From the NCBI GenBank assembly GCA_950295325.1, contig OX485804.1, forward strand, positions 58,530,001 through 58,578,428: 48,428 nucleotides of DNA, given 5' to 3'. Shown one piece after another: positions 1-14,000 of this stretch (its first letter is position 1; every line of letters begins with the position of its first letter). Made by a program: the position numbers and the translations under genes. This DNA is from Polytrichum commune (Eukaryota > Streptophyta > Polytrichopsida > Polytrichales > Polytrichaceae). The notes below the pieces were generated by a model that was not told the origin of the DNA, searched no databases, and worked only from the letters and a program-made list of their open reading frames with translations.

Positions 1-680
1 GAGTCTTGCAATATTTTTGACTTCCAAGTTAATTATATGCTTTATTGGTAGTTTCACTTTGAAAAAGAAATCCAAGTCAATTGATTATTTACTCAATGGA
101 AGTGAACATATATATTGGATTTTGGACCTTGAAGGTGAAGTGCACTCAACATAGGATTTGTGGATAAGTAGCCTTCAAGAATGCAATGGCAATGGTTCTT
201 TTGAAGTCAGGCGGGCATGCAACAATTTTCGGTTGGGTCCAAAAAATCATTTTCTGCACAGACCGCTGCCCGTGCCCAAATTTACCTCCTCCAAAAAGTT
301 CATGGGGGGATATTTAACGTCCCCTGTTAGAACCATGTGGATGTGTTTCAACAGCAATAACCCTATGTATTTGGGCTTATAAAAGAACACCTAGATGAAA
401 TATTACTTGAAATGTAGGTTATCACGTGTGCACCTTTCATTTGAAAAAGAGGAACAAGATAATTGCTTTACATACTTATTCAATCCTTTTTGGGGTCAAA
501 GGTTGAATTTGAATTGTTTCAAAAGACAAGAATCTACGATTGACATTATTATTTGACATTTCTACAACAAGAAGTTTAGGTTGTGTTGCACAATTAAATA
601 TTTAGTGGTAAACTATTTGGGGGGGGGGGGGAGGAGGGTATTGGAAATGGATATGTCTACTTTATATCATTAAGGCATGT

Positions 681-1530
681 GGGTGTTATTTGGTTCCTTT
701 TACATGTTCTCCAACTTCTAGCAATTAAATGTACACATCATGATGCGTAAGCAAATCTACGATAAAACATATGCAAAACTTGGATTGAAAATCGGACCTT
801 CCCTACTTTAGTTATGGCTATCGGTAGTGCACGCTTGTTGATTTCTTAACTGAATACATAGGTCCTCCCAATTGTGTTCAATGTTGAGTGTAGAGTAGAT
901 ATTAACATTTGAAGACGTAGTCTCTATTAAACATGTGTCTTAATGGTGTTTTCTTTTCTATCCTCATATACGAATCAAACCTAGGGGTCCAATTAAGAAA
1001 AGTAATTGCATAACACCTGCATACCTTAAAGACTATGTGTTAGCTCATCTATTTAGTTGGACTCAATCATTCATAACATTACTTAGGTCCTTGGTTGTGT
1101 TATGTGGAACCAAGTATCAGGATAGCATATTTATCCTTTAATTCCTAGATTCCATGTTTATGGAGAGCACTCAGTTGTATATTGTAGTTTTTGACAAGCA
1201 TCTATAATTTGTAAGAGTTTTTTTAATCAAGAGACCATCATCTACATGCTTAGTAAATTTACGATTCAAGGAAAAAGTCATGGACCTAAACTAATGCCAT
1301 TGAAACCGCGGAAATGAAAACATTCTTGATTCTAGAATCACTTGGGCAAGACAAGTTCGTCCATCCCTTAGACTCTCATCTACTTAGATGGACACATGCA
1401 TTCAAGAACAAAGTTATGGACCTAAAATCCGCGTCATTAAGGTGTTTTGAGTGTGCCTTGTGTGGTTGCGGGTAGGGTGGATCTGCACCATCAATCTACA
1501 CAAGCACATCTAGTGGCCTCAATTAGCCTA
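681..1530 (-). repeat. Dispersed repeat, left inverted copy
   Basis: Read on the minus strand, this segment matches 4585-6010 in the same order. Positions 681-824 match 5859-6010, the part around 880-950 matches about 5490-5560, 970-1000 matches about 5430-5460, and 1430-1530 matches 4585-4680. The shorter span here implies deletions in this copy or insertions in the other. It looks like an old transposon-derived repeat; no coding capacity is visible. Confidence 0.6.
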
Positions 1531-1881
1531 TGTGGTGACTACCATTATGGGCCCCACTGCCACCATGGCAACATAGCATAGCAGGGACCTGAGATTTCGG
1601 TTGGTGTCAGGGCCTATTTTCATGCTTAGTAGGCTTACTAGCTTGTAGCAACTTGGTAGGTAGGTAGGTTGGGGTTGCTCACTAGTAGGTAGGTTAGTGG
1701 CTTACTAGGTAGGTACTAGTCCCGTTCTCACACATGGACTTAGGGCTAGTTCACATGGGGTACCAAGTCACTTGAGGTCATCCATGCAATATTGGGCGTT
1801 GAGGGCATGGGATCCCAAGTCCCAAGTCCCAAGTATGACATGGATGCCTACATGGCAACTCTTTTTGGAGCTGAGGCTTGG

Positions 1882-1938
1882 GACTTGTGTTGAGAGTTGG
1901 GTAGAGCAAAAAGCTAGACCCAACTCTCAACTCAAGTC
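1882..1938. repeat. Hairpin with 21-bp arms
   Basis: The arms at 1882-1902 and 1918-1938 are inverted copies of each other with one mismatch, around a 15-base loop. The left arm ends GAGAGTTGGGT and the right arm begins ACCCAACTCTC. A CCCAAGT direct repeat lies just upstream at about 1811-1833. It could be a foldback element; nothing marks it as a microRNA precursor. Confidence 0.5.
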
Positions 1939-3506
1939 ATGCGAATATTTTTGCATAAAATACCGTAGGTTCATAGCTGGTCCGGCACATATTAGCCAAA
2001 TAATTAATTAAAGTTCAAAAAGTAGGTTCGACACCTAAAAATAGTATATTCATATTTTCAGCAATTTTCTCTTTTAATATTTAAAAATTCGACTCAAATT
2101 CATTTTTAATTTTCTATTTAAGCTTATATCTTGTACATCTCTCTCGCATTGAATGACAAGTAAAATGTGAGTGAAGAGTTGAGAATGCTCTGTGCTTTAT
2201 GCAAGTAGAGTGGAGTTGTGTTCAACAATGCATATGGGATATGTAAACTTTGAGGTGAAGCACCGAGTTAGACTTCATTTTTATAACACGCATAACTTTT
2301 GCATAGAGTCTTCAAATGACATAAAATTTGTTGGAGGTGAAAGATTACTTGATTTCTAAACTTTTCTTAGACCAACAAAATTCCAAAAAAGTTGATCTTC
2401 TATGCACAAATGAGCTCCGAAAAACTGCTATGAACGCATTTTAATTTTTTGATCTTTACACGGCTGCAATGTTTTGTCCATATCTTTTGCATAAAGACTT
2501 ATTTTGACACAAAACTTGTTGGAGGTGGAAGAAGGATTGATTTCTCAACTTTTGTTAGTTGGACAAAATTCTATAAAAGTTCATCTTCTATGCTCAATTG
2601 GACTCCAAAAATTTGTGTACAACACATTTGAATAGCCTCACCTAGAGTCTCACTACTTCTTAACCCATATTCTTTGTGGACTAATGTAAGTGAGCTTGAT
2701 TACAAAAGGAGCACCTTCTCTCTTTCAAAATTCACATATGCTTCCACTGTAAGTAAAACTCTAGTGAGAAGTAAAAATTTCTTACTTTTTGGCAATTTTG
2801 AAAAACAATTAATTTTATTTTCGGCAAAAAATGCCAATAATATTCCAAAATTTTTTGGCGTCTATTTTTAGAATTATTTTGTGCCGGACCTGATATTAAA
2901 CTACGGTAATCAAGATCCTACTTCAATGATAATTAACCATGTTTTAATGGTTTCTAGAATCTCAAAAGTTGGGACTTGCTAACACATGTGGGGTTTGGAA
3001 CTTGGGACCCCATGTGAATCAACCCTTAAACTACATTGGGCCATTGAATAGAACTGATTGCTAGTTACAGATGAATTGGTTGAGTTTGAGAAATAAACAA
3101 TTGAACTTCAAGACTTCATGAGAATTACCTATCATTTTAGAGGAATCTAGAGAATATGTCCCAAATCAGAAAAGAAAAACCAAAAGATCACAACATGTAA
3201 CCGGTTGGACTTGAAAACACATGGACTTTGATGTCCGATGAAGCCCAAAAATCTCCCCGGACACTATGTTGGGTATAGAAGTTTAGGATCTTGGAGTATG
3301 CTTGGGCATTGAATCCAACTTCACATAAACTCGTAAGACAAGCATGTTTTTATTTGTTAGCACTTATTAGCATTCATACCTAACTTCAAGACTTGCCCAT
3401 ATACCACTCAAATATGAGTGTCCAACACAAGGTCCACATACATTAGTAAATAATTGTATCATACTCAATGTCACCTACAATACATAAGTTATATGTATGC
3501 CTATTA

Positions 3507-3722
3507 TCAAGCAAACCAAAGATTCTCATAGAGAAATGAAATGCCTCTAATGAGATTATTATTGTGTTGTAATTTTATGCTATATGCTTGTGGGTAATCT
3601 CCCTCCTTGCAATGGTTGTAACATGATAATCTACCAATATACCAATTTTTTGTGTCCTCATTAAAAATCTCCACCATCTTCCCAACCAATGAACCATCAT
3701 TGCCAATTGTTCCAACATCCAA
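3507..3722 (-). pseudogene. Open frame with Tudor-like start, possible gene fragment
   Basis: The frame is open for 71 codons, bounded upstream by a stop, and has no ATG at its beginning. Near the start it reads GSLVGKMVEIFNEDTKNWY, which resembles the first strands of a plant Tudor-like domain (VGKRVEI...W). No neighbouring exon or splice pattern supports a live gene, and the surroundings are repeats. It may be a captured gene fragment in a transposon. The resemblance is short and could be chance. Confidence 0.2.
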
Positions 3723-4079
3723 TTAGCCTTTGGTCATTTTTGAAGCACAATTCCTACATGAGGTGGAATCATAACTAGATAGCATTATATTATAGTCTTC
3801 ACACATACGGCATTTATGTTTTAAAAACCTTTGGAAATTGTAGATGCTTTTATTTTCGGGCACAAATCTTATAGTGGATATGAAACATGTGCTAATTGGT
3901 ATTCAAAAATAAATAAATAAATAAGAATTAAGTAGAGGCATAGCATGACTTATGTGCACATATGGCTTGTCCACCATGTAGCACACCATGACATAAATTA
4001 TTTATAAGTGAGTGGGAGGCTCCAACAAAAGTACAGCCATGGGTTTCCATCTTTCAAATTTCAATGAAGACTTGTGTTA

Positions 4080-4285
4080 ATAAGAGATTGGAAGTTAAGT
4101 GCCAATATCTATTACCAAATATAAGATCAACAATCAACGTGACTGCGGGGACATAAACAATCATGAAATAAGAAAGACAATCTTAACTTTGGTAGTGAAA
4201 CATGAACTCAAAAATTATGAGATAAATGGCTACATGCACAACTTGGATTCGCTAATCACCTCACACTCATTCATATACTTTGACT
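4080..4285 (+). mobile_element. Repeat family A, truncated copy
   Basis: It shares with the copies at 10181-10470 and 13530-13857 an AGAGATTGGA block, a weakly conserved centre, and the end block AAAATTATGA, GGCTAC and TTGGATT(C/T)GCTAATCA. The left end is missing or diverged. The family is a small non-coding dispersed element, MITE-like in size. Confidence 0.45.
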
Positions 4286-4584
4286 AAATATGCCCTCACT
4301 AAATATAGCCTCTCATCCATCCAACATACAAATTTATTCCCCTAAAGATTTGTTGTTGATTCATCTCAAATGACATTTAGAAGGTTAATTCGGAGTCTTT
4401 AAAGCAAATTCCGGTGTCAAATAAACTAAAAATAATATTATATGGACTCCATAATGTTCAAGGCTTTTATGTTAGATGAATGAGAACTACACTTGTATAC
4501 AATAAACCCCTCCTTCCACTGGATCCGCTTGAGTAACATATCCCACTTGAGCAATAGAAATGTAAGTTTCAGAGATTTAAACAG

Positions 4585-6010
4585 GAAAATGACTGAGGCC
4601 GCTAGATGGACTTGTGTGGATCGACAGTGCAGATCCACCCTGCCCACGGCCACACAAGACCCATTTACAAGCATCTCAATGACCCATACCTAAAATGATG
4701 CCAAGGCAATAAATACAACTACAGGATATAGTAGAGGTGCCTATTCTTGATGAAGACCCCATCGCCAATCTACAAGGTACCTCAATTTCAAACAGGCTAA
4801 GACTCAGTTTCGATCAGGCCGGAGCCAATATTGCCATGACACATGTCCCCGGTTCCGAGTGCTAAAGTGAGGAGGAGTGAGCACTTTACATGAGTGGTTG
4901 TGGTAAACTCTTTACATTAGTAATATATATGCTTGAACCAACTTTTGGCTTCAAAAATTCACAACAATTTCAAATTGAGGGATAAAATTACCGAAAAAAT
5001 TAGAGTCCTCCTGATTTCTATCTTCTTGCATGGGGAATTCATTTGAACCACCTTGTACTTCTTCAGAGCATAATCTCTTAAGTGATTGGTTATGGGCGCC
5101 TCTACTCTATTTATGAACCAAATGTGTCAGTGAGAGCCTGTCACCCAAGCACCTGGTGACCAGATCTTCATCCAAAAAGTACATGGACAGAAAAAGTCTT
5201 AAATCCAAGGAGTGTCTTGGCAACAAACACATGTGGATAAAGTCAAGCTGACCCCTAAAATAGCCTTGCAGTTAAGTTAATTACATGCTCATTTGTCACC
5301 AAATTTTAACCTCCACAAGTTTCCATTGGAGTGAGTTTCAGGAACAATGAAATGGAGTTGATTTGAAAGTCTGGAAGCCCAAAAGCTTTGAGGTGGATGG
5401 GTCTTCAGTGGCTCGGTTCCTTAACCGGACCCCTATATTTGATTGGTATGTGGTCTGGTGAGGATCAAAGAGCAAATGTCATAAAGACATATGTTGAAAA
5501 GAGATTGGACGGCGTTTTTAAGTATTAGTAACTACTCTACACTCAACAGGGAACGCAAATGGGAGGATTTAATGTACACAGTCAAGGAATTAACAAACGT
5601 GGCATTTAAGTGTATTTGGACAAACCATTTGTCCAAATATAGTAAGGGATGTGCACTGTATGGGGACAAAAATATCACACAACAACGACCAAAGCAACGA
5701 CACAACAACTCCAACTTCGAATGTTTGTATTTCATGTTCGCCAACCATCACATTTGTATAGTTTTGCGATCTAGTGTATGTCATATAAGCAGGTGGGGTT
5801 GTCCAAAATTCATGCATAAAACCAAATGTACTTCAATCCTAGTTACAAACATGCATCCCCGATAACCATAACTAAAGTAGGGGAGGTTTGATTTTCAATC
5901 TGGGTTTTGCAGATGTTTCATCGTAGATGTGCTAATGCAACACGAGTTTTGTTGTGTAAATGTAATTGGTAGAAGTTGAAGAACATGAAAAGCAAACCAA
6001 ATAATACCCA
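4585..6010 (+). repeat. Dispersed repeat, right inverted copy
   Basis: This is the inverted partner of 681-1530. The best preserved part is 5859-6010, where about 150 bases align with 681-824 after reverse complementing. The block at about 5430-5560 also resembles the left half of repeat family A (ATTTGATTGGTATGTGGT, then AGAGATTGGAC), so the two families may share an ancestor. The open frames inside it on both strands overlap each other and resemble nothing I know. Confidence 0.55.
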
Positions 6011-8081
6011 CATACCTTATGGGACTAGAAGTGCATCAAGACATAACGTCACTCAACACTAGGTTGTTGCACCCCTAGTGTCAAGAACATTGGGAATTTT
6101 AAGAGAGCGATATCAATTTAAGTTGGGCCACCCTTGCAATACATATTGTTCATTTAATAAGAGCAACTCGTCAGCTAGATTTCGGTTAGCAAAGTGCAAA
6201 TTTATTTTTAGCTTAAAATAACAATACCAACTAGACATTGTCAGTGCCTAGCTCAATTCAATTTGTTTGTACTTGTTGGGAAGTTGTTAGTCACTACGGA
6301 TAATGAAACCAAATGTGTATGGAAATCTCTCTAGATTAGTGGAACACAAGTAGCCCACTCCATTTAGAAGAGGGACCACTCATGCTAGGCTAAGTAATGT
6401 TATGGATTGTGTCAAAAGAAATAATACCCTAGAGTAATGGAGTGTAGTGGCCTTTGTAAAATATAGGCTAATATAAACTTGATGGACAAGTTGGAAGAAA
6501 GACTTGAGACTGTCTAGTATTATATTTTGACATAGGGATGGAAACCTATTTCTAATGAAGTTGTAGAAGGAACACTCTAACACAAAGTGTGTCTCATTTC
6601 AATTGTGTTTTAGGGAAAAATTGGGATAAACTTTTATCCCTAGAGATTGGGATAGTCAACCCCCAACCAATTTCAATGACAAGTCTATGACATAAGGTGC
6701 TATAAGCAGCAATGATTTTGTATGGGGAAGGATGGGAGCATGAGGGTAATTTAAACATGGGAACTAATAAGCAGAGAGAAACAATCTCCTATTGGTCATT
6801 GGTTCATGAATGATTCACCAAAAAGGAGGAAACACCATTTGCATGTGAATTTGAACCAACATGTCAATATTTGCTTGGAGCATGAAGGTAAGATGGCTCC
6901 CAAGTTGGTTTTCCTCATCGTAACAAAAAGATATTTGAGAATGGAGAGTGGGCTACAAAGTAGGTTAGTCAACATAACACTTATGTGTGTGCACACAAAC
7001 GACAAGAACCTTCTTCCAAAGGATTTCTCAAATTACTTGGATTGAGTCATGTGATTGAGAAATATTTTAGTTTTGTCATGACATGGATTCCTTGGGTTTT
7101 TTTCCCTTGTGCTATATGTTTTTGGCATGGAGGATACTCATAACATTACTCAGCAGTAGGGTTCTGCACTGTGGGGCCGTAATGTTATCTTCTGAGCATA
7201 ATGGCCCTTTTATGTTGGGCCGCCCTTCAGGTTGACATTTTCAGACTTTCTTTCCAAGGACGAGCAACTCTAAATTCTACTGTTTGAAAAATAAGTTTGA
7301 TCTTCAGAGTATGATTATTTATACATATACTTCCTAAGGAAAAGATGGTTTATTAGCAAGACTTCACATGAACAACTAACTTCATAGGTGAACCATACGA
7401 ATAATCCATAGAGACAAGACAACCATAAGGACGAAGACTTTTGATAAGCACAAATTGCAAGCACTCTTCACTACATGTGCACATTTACTTTTCAATCTGA
7501 GATGCTCATTGAGTAAAAGAAGAGAATCGAACTACGTCGTTGTTCTTTGAGCAGCAACGTAACTGATTTCTTAACAGCAGTTGACAACCGTCTCCTTTTG
7601 CCCAGGTATCAATCTATCCCCCACAAAGAACCTGACAGATAATGCTGGAAGTAAACAGAAAGCAGTCATAGGATGATAAGTGCCATGTTGCTACAACAGA
7701 CCAACTGCTCTATTCCAACTGGAAGTTGACAACAGATCCCAAAACAACTATATAATAGTTTTTGATGGCTACTTTCAGATTGTATACTTCTAGGATGCAC
7801 ATTTCAGCATATAGTTTGACTCTCAGTTTTGTGGAATCAGATGTGAGCTGAAAGAGGCAACACTTTCCAAGAAGCTGAATAAGCAACCCAGGCTGATGAT
7901 AGCATGATCTTCAGTTTCTTCTACATTTGCACCTCAAAAGAATATGACATTAAAGAAGGTGTAGGCAGAAGATACAGAATTTGTAGGAGGTTATCTCATC
8001 TTGACCTTCAAAGTGTGACTGACACCATTGGCACTGCAGGATTTACAGAAGTTCCCATGCGGGTTTTTGGACTTGTAAACA

Positions 8082-11000
8082 TCATGCAAGGGGTACCAAG
8101 GGCGGAAGTAGCTTTCCTATGCAGTAGTCTTCCTCTGCGCATTTCTGCACAAATGGATGGTTCTGCAAAGCCCAACAAACCTTTTGTAAGTGGGAAGCTC
8201 AAGAAACATGAAAAAAGCAGGATACACCTGTTGAGGCACGATTGGAGGTTCAAATCTTCCTAAGAAGCTTAATGTGACTTGATCAAGTCTTACTTTTTAA
8301 GAATGTTGGATTATAACTCCAATGGAACACAATTTCTTAGAGCATTCTTCATTCTCAACTGCATAAATAGGATCTTGACTTGCCTTTGCACTAAGATAAA
8401 TAACTTGCTTGAGATTATAACATTCTCATAGTGCATAAATTTTAAGTTTATGAGACCTTGCATAATGACTTGCTACTTTGGTGTACTTCATATCAATATA
8501 GTTATCCTGTAATTCAACATGAGTTTGGGTTAGGAGTTAATTGTTTTGCATACAACACCTTCCATGTTTCACAAGTTTTCGCTGCATACTTGAAGGTAGT
8601 TTGGAGGTTTGAACTAAGAACATTCTACACCGGTTCATTGACGGTCAAACTCATTTTGGCATGCCAAAGGGTACTAAAATGGATTTGGCCCTCAATGAAC
8701 CAAAATAGTTTGCTCTTTATTCAAATTCAAACACTACCTCCGAGCATGCACCACAAGTGGAAAGAAATTATTGATATTGTATGCCAAAAAACCAGTGGAA
8801 AATTTTATAGCACCAACTCCCATTGGAAAGTTCCATTGAATTTAATGGATAGCTCCATTATATATATATATATATATATGTAGTTATCTATGAACTACAT
8901 ATAGAGTGAACTAGATATTGGACAATTATTATATCAAACACTACCATGAACAAGCGAAGGAAGGTCGGGCATTCTTACAAGAAGATGTGCAGCAGAGGCT
9001 CTGTCACCTGGCTCCTTCTGTAGGCTGCATAAACAGGACAAATAAATGTTGGACTTAGAGCTTGGTAGAGTTAGACAACATTTAGAGGGCATCCAACCTA
9101 ACTGCTCATGATTTAGAGGGGTGATACTTCACATCTTCCACCTCAGTCAACAAACTGAGGTAAACCCACAAACTCAAATATAGAGTGCATGTAGTCGACC
9201 TAGGTCAGCTAAGCAGCGAAACCAAACTTCAAAAATCTTCCGAAATTAGCCAGAGTCATCAAACTCTGAAGAAAGTGTATATGATGACCGGAGACCAAGG
9301 CAAACAATTCAATTTTCTTGCCTGCTTGGAGCTGCACCTGAACCATTGAATCTAATAAACTAGTACTCATCTTTGACAGGCAATAGAGTTGTCTTTTAAC
9401 TCAATGGGACCTTTTGTAGGGAGTGGGCTCCTATGATTGTTTTGCATTCAATATCTTTAATTTCTTTCCACTTGCGGTGCATGATCAGAGGTAGTATTTT
9501 GAAGTTGAATGAAGAGCAACCTACATCGGTTCATTGAGGGCCAAACTCATTTTAGCACCTCTTGGTTGCCAAAATGAGTTTGAACCTCGATGCACCGATA
9601 TAAAATGTTCTTTCAAACCTCCACACTACCCCCACGATGCACTGAAAACTTACCAAACATGAAAGGTGTTGTATGCACAACAACTAACTCCCGAACAAAA
9701 GTCATCAAAACAAAAGTGAGAAAAAGCCCCTTCAAACCCTTGGGATATAGTTCTTACCAGGCTGCAATGAATGAACAGAATTCAGGAGAAAATTCGTCAG
9801 AGGGAGCGACTGGTGGAGGTTGGTCCACAATAGTTTGCAAAAGCTCATAGAAGCTGAGCCAACCCTCATCCTGTTCAGGCGGCTGGTATGGAAATCGACC
9901 CAAAGCACACTCCAAAAGAGTTAACCCTAAACTCCAAATATCACTGTCATAACCATATGTGTTGCCACTGATGCGCTCTGGCTGCAAAGTCATAGGCGAG
10001 GCAAAAAGTTTTGTGAGAATGAAGAAAAGAAGCAAAACACTTATCAGACTTGGTTTCCTACACAACTGCTATTACTTTGCATTGTCTTCTGAGATATACA
10101 AGACTGCTAAAATGAAGAAATGGCGAAACTCTCTCAGCTACATGGTAAGCAGGTGTAATTTGGTTACTGATTTTAAAGTCACCTATATTTGAGTGGTGTG
10201 TGGTTAGGTGTGGATCTAAGAACAGATACTATAGAGACAAAAGTCTAAAAGAGATTGGACTACATGCTGAATAATTATTAACCATTATAGGCTCAATAGT
10301 CAACATAATTGGGACCTATATGATCATTCAATAAGAAAGAAAATTTTCACTTTGCTAATGAATAAGATATTCATTTGAGCTCTGAAAATTATAAGGAAAA
10401 TGACTACGAACTCAATTTGGATTTGCTAATCATCTAGTCCTAATTGTGTGTTTGATATCCTAGGAGGAGGTGAAGCAGAGCTATATTGTCTGTTTTAGGC
10501 CCAATTACCATATGGCTCTGAGAAAGGAAGGAAAACATCAACAAATAAGATGAGTATTTTGAGACTAAGGAAGGCAAGAAATCATTTAATAATTAGGTAC
10601 TTACAGACATATATGTGTAAGTGCCAACAAATGTGTCACGCTGACCCATGGAATTGGCCAAAACAGCACTAACACCAAAATCGGATATTTTCACCTCACC
10701 CTTGTGATTAACAAGTAGGTTTGAGGGTTTTATATCACGGTGTATAATGTGTCTCACTTGATGTAGGTACATCAAACCTTGTAGGACCTGCAGTTGCTCA
10801 CCCCAAGTAGTCAGCACTGATCTTCCTAAATACAAAAATATGCATGAACTCAAAACTTGCATCCAAATAACTAAGGGTTGATGATGGAACATGCTTGCAA
10901 GGATGATTTATTTCAGGCAGTAATATGGACTCACATGCTTGGCAATGACAGCCAAATATGGCTCAGGTATCTGCTTCACTTGCTTAACAATGTCCGCTAA

Positions 11001-14000
11001 TGAGCCACCGTCCATGTACTCCAGAACAATAGATATGACACCATTGTTGTAGAAGGAATGATAGCAAATGACCACATAGTTGCAATGTGACACCTGGTTG
11101 ATTTTAAGCTCTTGCACAATCTGCTTCCTGACTGTTTCATGAATGTTCATTTGGATCACCTGCACAACATAAAAGGAGCAATTCAATTAAAAATTTGATC
11201 CAGTAATAAATCACTCTGGTTTTACCTATGAGGATAAAGGAAGATTTGAAGAGTCTCAACACGGTGGCTATCAAGAGTAGTAAGCCACTTGTAACAAATT
11301 TCAGAGAAAAACATATATAGGTAAATTTGAACGAAGAACATGCTATATCGGTTCACTAAGGGCATGTTCTCGTTTTAGCACCTCTCAGCATGCCCTTAGT
11401 GAACTGATATCAGCATACTGAGAGGTGCTAAAACGAGTTTGGCCCTCAATAAACTGACCGATTAGGTTGCTCTTCAAACACTTCCTCCGAGCATGCACCA
11501 CATGTGGCAGAAATTACTAATGTTGTATGCAAAACAACCAATGAAAAATCATAGGGGACTGATTCCTGATGAGAAGTCCCATTAAGTTAACCCATTATTG
11601 CCCCTGGGTTTATTCCAATGAACTTGGAGCTTTCATACCACTCATGATTTCATGGGCAATTGAGCTCACTATTACCAACCTATTTTATGATCACCCACTT
11701 GTATGTGGATACCAACTCCATCATGAAGATATGTCAACAAAATTTGAGAAGATCCAACTATTGCAAAGTTGAAGTCTCCAAGTTGGGGCAGCTAGGGAAA
11801 TCTTGTCTTTCCTAAATTTGGATGATGGGATGGATGAGGAAGTTGGGAAAAAAAGGTTGTGTATATTTAGAATATACATGTGTGAGAACTTGAATTTCCA
11901 ATTTGGAGTCCATACAACTACTCTAGAGGTGATCAAAGTTCAATGACCGGATGATGAGTGTCTCACACAATGAGCTTGAATGTCAATTTTGAAACAATTT
12001 TAGTTTAGGGTGCTACCCACACTACCAAAGATGCCTGATCCTTGCAATAGACCATACCCCAGACATGAAAATTTGCTTCCTCCTTCAAGTCTTAGTATTA
12101 CCTTCTATGAGGTTCCCAATAGCTTTGCAGCATTGTTCTTCTTCAAATTGAAACGAAGTTGAATGAGTCTTGCACCTATCTGTTCCTAAAACACTAAAGC
12201 ATCTCCATGCTAAAGGAGGGGGGATGAAGGCACGACGTGGCTTCTCTTTCTGAAAGAAACCCCTTGGGCTCTCAGGGCGATAAAGGGTTAAAGGATAAGT
12301 CTAATGGGTCTGAAGATCTGGAAAAATAAAAAACATGAACTCCATTAGAGTTCAGTAAACCCAGTAGCCATATAAATATAAAGAGCAGTAAACCATCAAG
12401 GCAATAAATTACCTTCAATGCGTAAATACTGTTTGTCCATTTGTGTCGGACAAGCTGCACAACTCCACCACTACCTTTGCCTATGACCTTCACTGTCTCC
12501 AAGTCGGAGAGCGACATCTGTCCATCTGAGCCAGCAGTTTGAGGCTGAACCCAACAGCCATTCATATAAATGCAAAGTGTCAAAGAAATGTTTGGCCCCA
12601 GAACTGAAAGAGGACCCACAGGGAAAAAAATATCACAGATGAGGTAGATAGGTCTTAAATGGTTGCTTGTTCAGACTAGCCCACTTTATCTAGAATATGG
12701 AACACGTGGTTAACAAATCTAAATCAAAGCCGTAGCCACTTTCCTCATAGTTTTTTGGAGCTCATATGAATATCTTCTTCATTATCAAAATGAAGATTTA
12801 CATGCTCATTAAAAGGTCATATACCCCCCCCCCCCACCACCACCACCACCACACACACACACACACACACAATAATGTTGACTATTGAGCCTAAAATGGT
12901 TATCATATTTTGAGCACGCAGTCTAGTCTCTTTTGAACACATGTGTTTTTGGTATGCCTTCTTGGAGGCATACCAAACCACATACCACTCAAATATAGGT
13001 GTCATAATAATAAAAAGTAACCAGGTCAAGGTTGTCTACCTTAAGTTTACGCCTATTTGGTACGTCCCAAACTCATAGTTTAGAAAGAAGGATGATTGCA
13101 ATCAAGGATGGTGAACTGATTGCAAGCTTTCACACTCAAAGAGTGGTTCCTTGAAACAGAGATCTCCACAGTGCTCAAGATTCAAACTTGCTGAAGCACA
13201 TGTTTTCAAATCCTTTCAATGCAATCACATAAATTGTAGGTACTCTCTGTGTTGCCTTGGAAAAACCTGCCAGGTCTTATGAACCTTTTTCTTGCATTTC
13301 ATAAAAGAATACATTGTTGGCATGTGAAGAAAAGACCTACACTTGGGGTGGATTCTCGAGAAACGACACGAAGTCCCTCCTTGTTGAGCAAAATACCACC
13401 ATCTTGAAAAGTCCCACTTGCCGTCCTGCACAATGACCAACCAACAACAGAAACCTTCTTCTTCAATAAACACATACCATAAAGCACGCTGCCACAAACC
13501 GAGGCGTAATTCATATGCATTGAATTCCTAAGGTAGACATGCCTAATTCCAACACAATAATCTGGACACCTATATGTGAGTGGTATATGGTTAGTTGTGA
13601 TTTAGGAATGGACACCAATAAGGTATGTGTTTACAAAAGATTGGACTATGTGCTCAAAATATGCTAACCATTCTAGGCTCAATTGTCAACAGGATTGGGG
13701 GTATCTATATGACCACTTAATGAGCACAAGAACGATCACTTTGATCTTGAATAAGATATTTATATGAGTTCTGAGAATTCTGATGCAATGGCTATAGGCA
13801 TGATTTGGATTTGCTGATCATCTTGCACTAATTGCGTAGTTCATATCCTACAAGAAGTGGGTGCAGAGAGAAAAGTATCCAAATAACACACGTCTGACTT
13901 ATTGGAACTATGAACTTCACTCCTTCATCTGCGTTGACCTAAGGGCCGCAAAATTCCCCTCCACACTCGTGATGAGTCCTAGCTGTTCTCCAAACCATCA

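Larger units (their letters stand above)
1..7900. other. Gene-free, AT-rich repeat region left of the MKK6 gene
   Basis: No reading frame here looks like a conserved protein and none could be joined into exons. The stretch contains old dispersed repeats (listed separately), a run of 13 G at 619-631, and a GGTAGG-rich patch at about 1627-1720. The last few hundred bases before 8082 are probably the 3' untranslated region of the minus-strand MKK6 gene, but I could not place its polyadenylation site. Confidence 0.6.

Noticed and set aside
7904-8263. Plus-strand open frame of 119 codons
   Set aside because: It lies antisense to the last MKK6 exon and its intron; the minus strand explains the region with a conserved C terminus.
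8941-9024. MKK6 ending in exon 7 with a short tail before a stop
   Set aside because: Reading through the donor gives a truncated kinase; splicing CTTCTT|GTAAGA to the acceptor at 8163 gives the conserved NHPFVQK end and the expected length.
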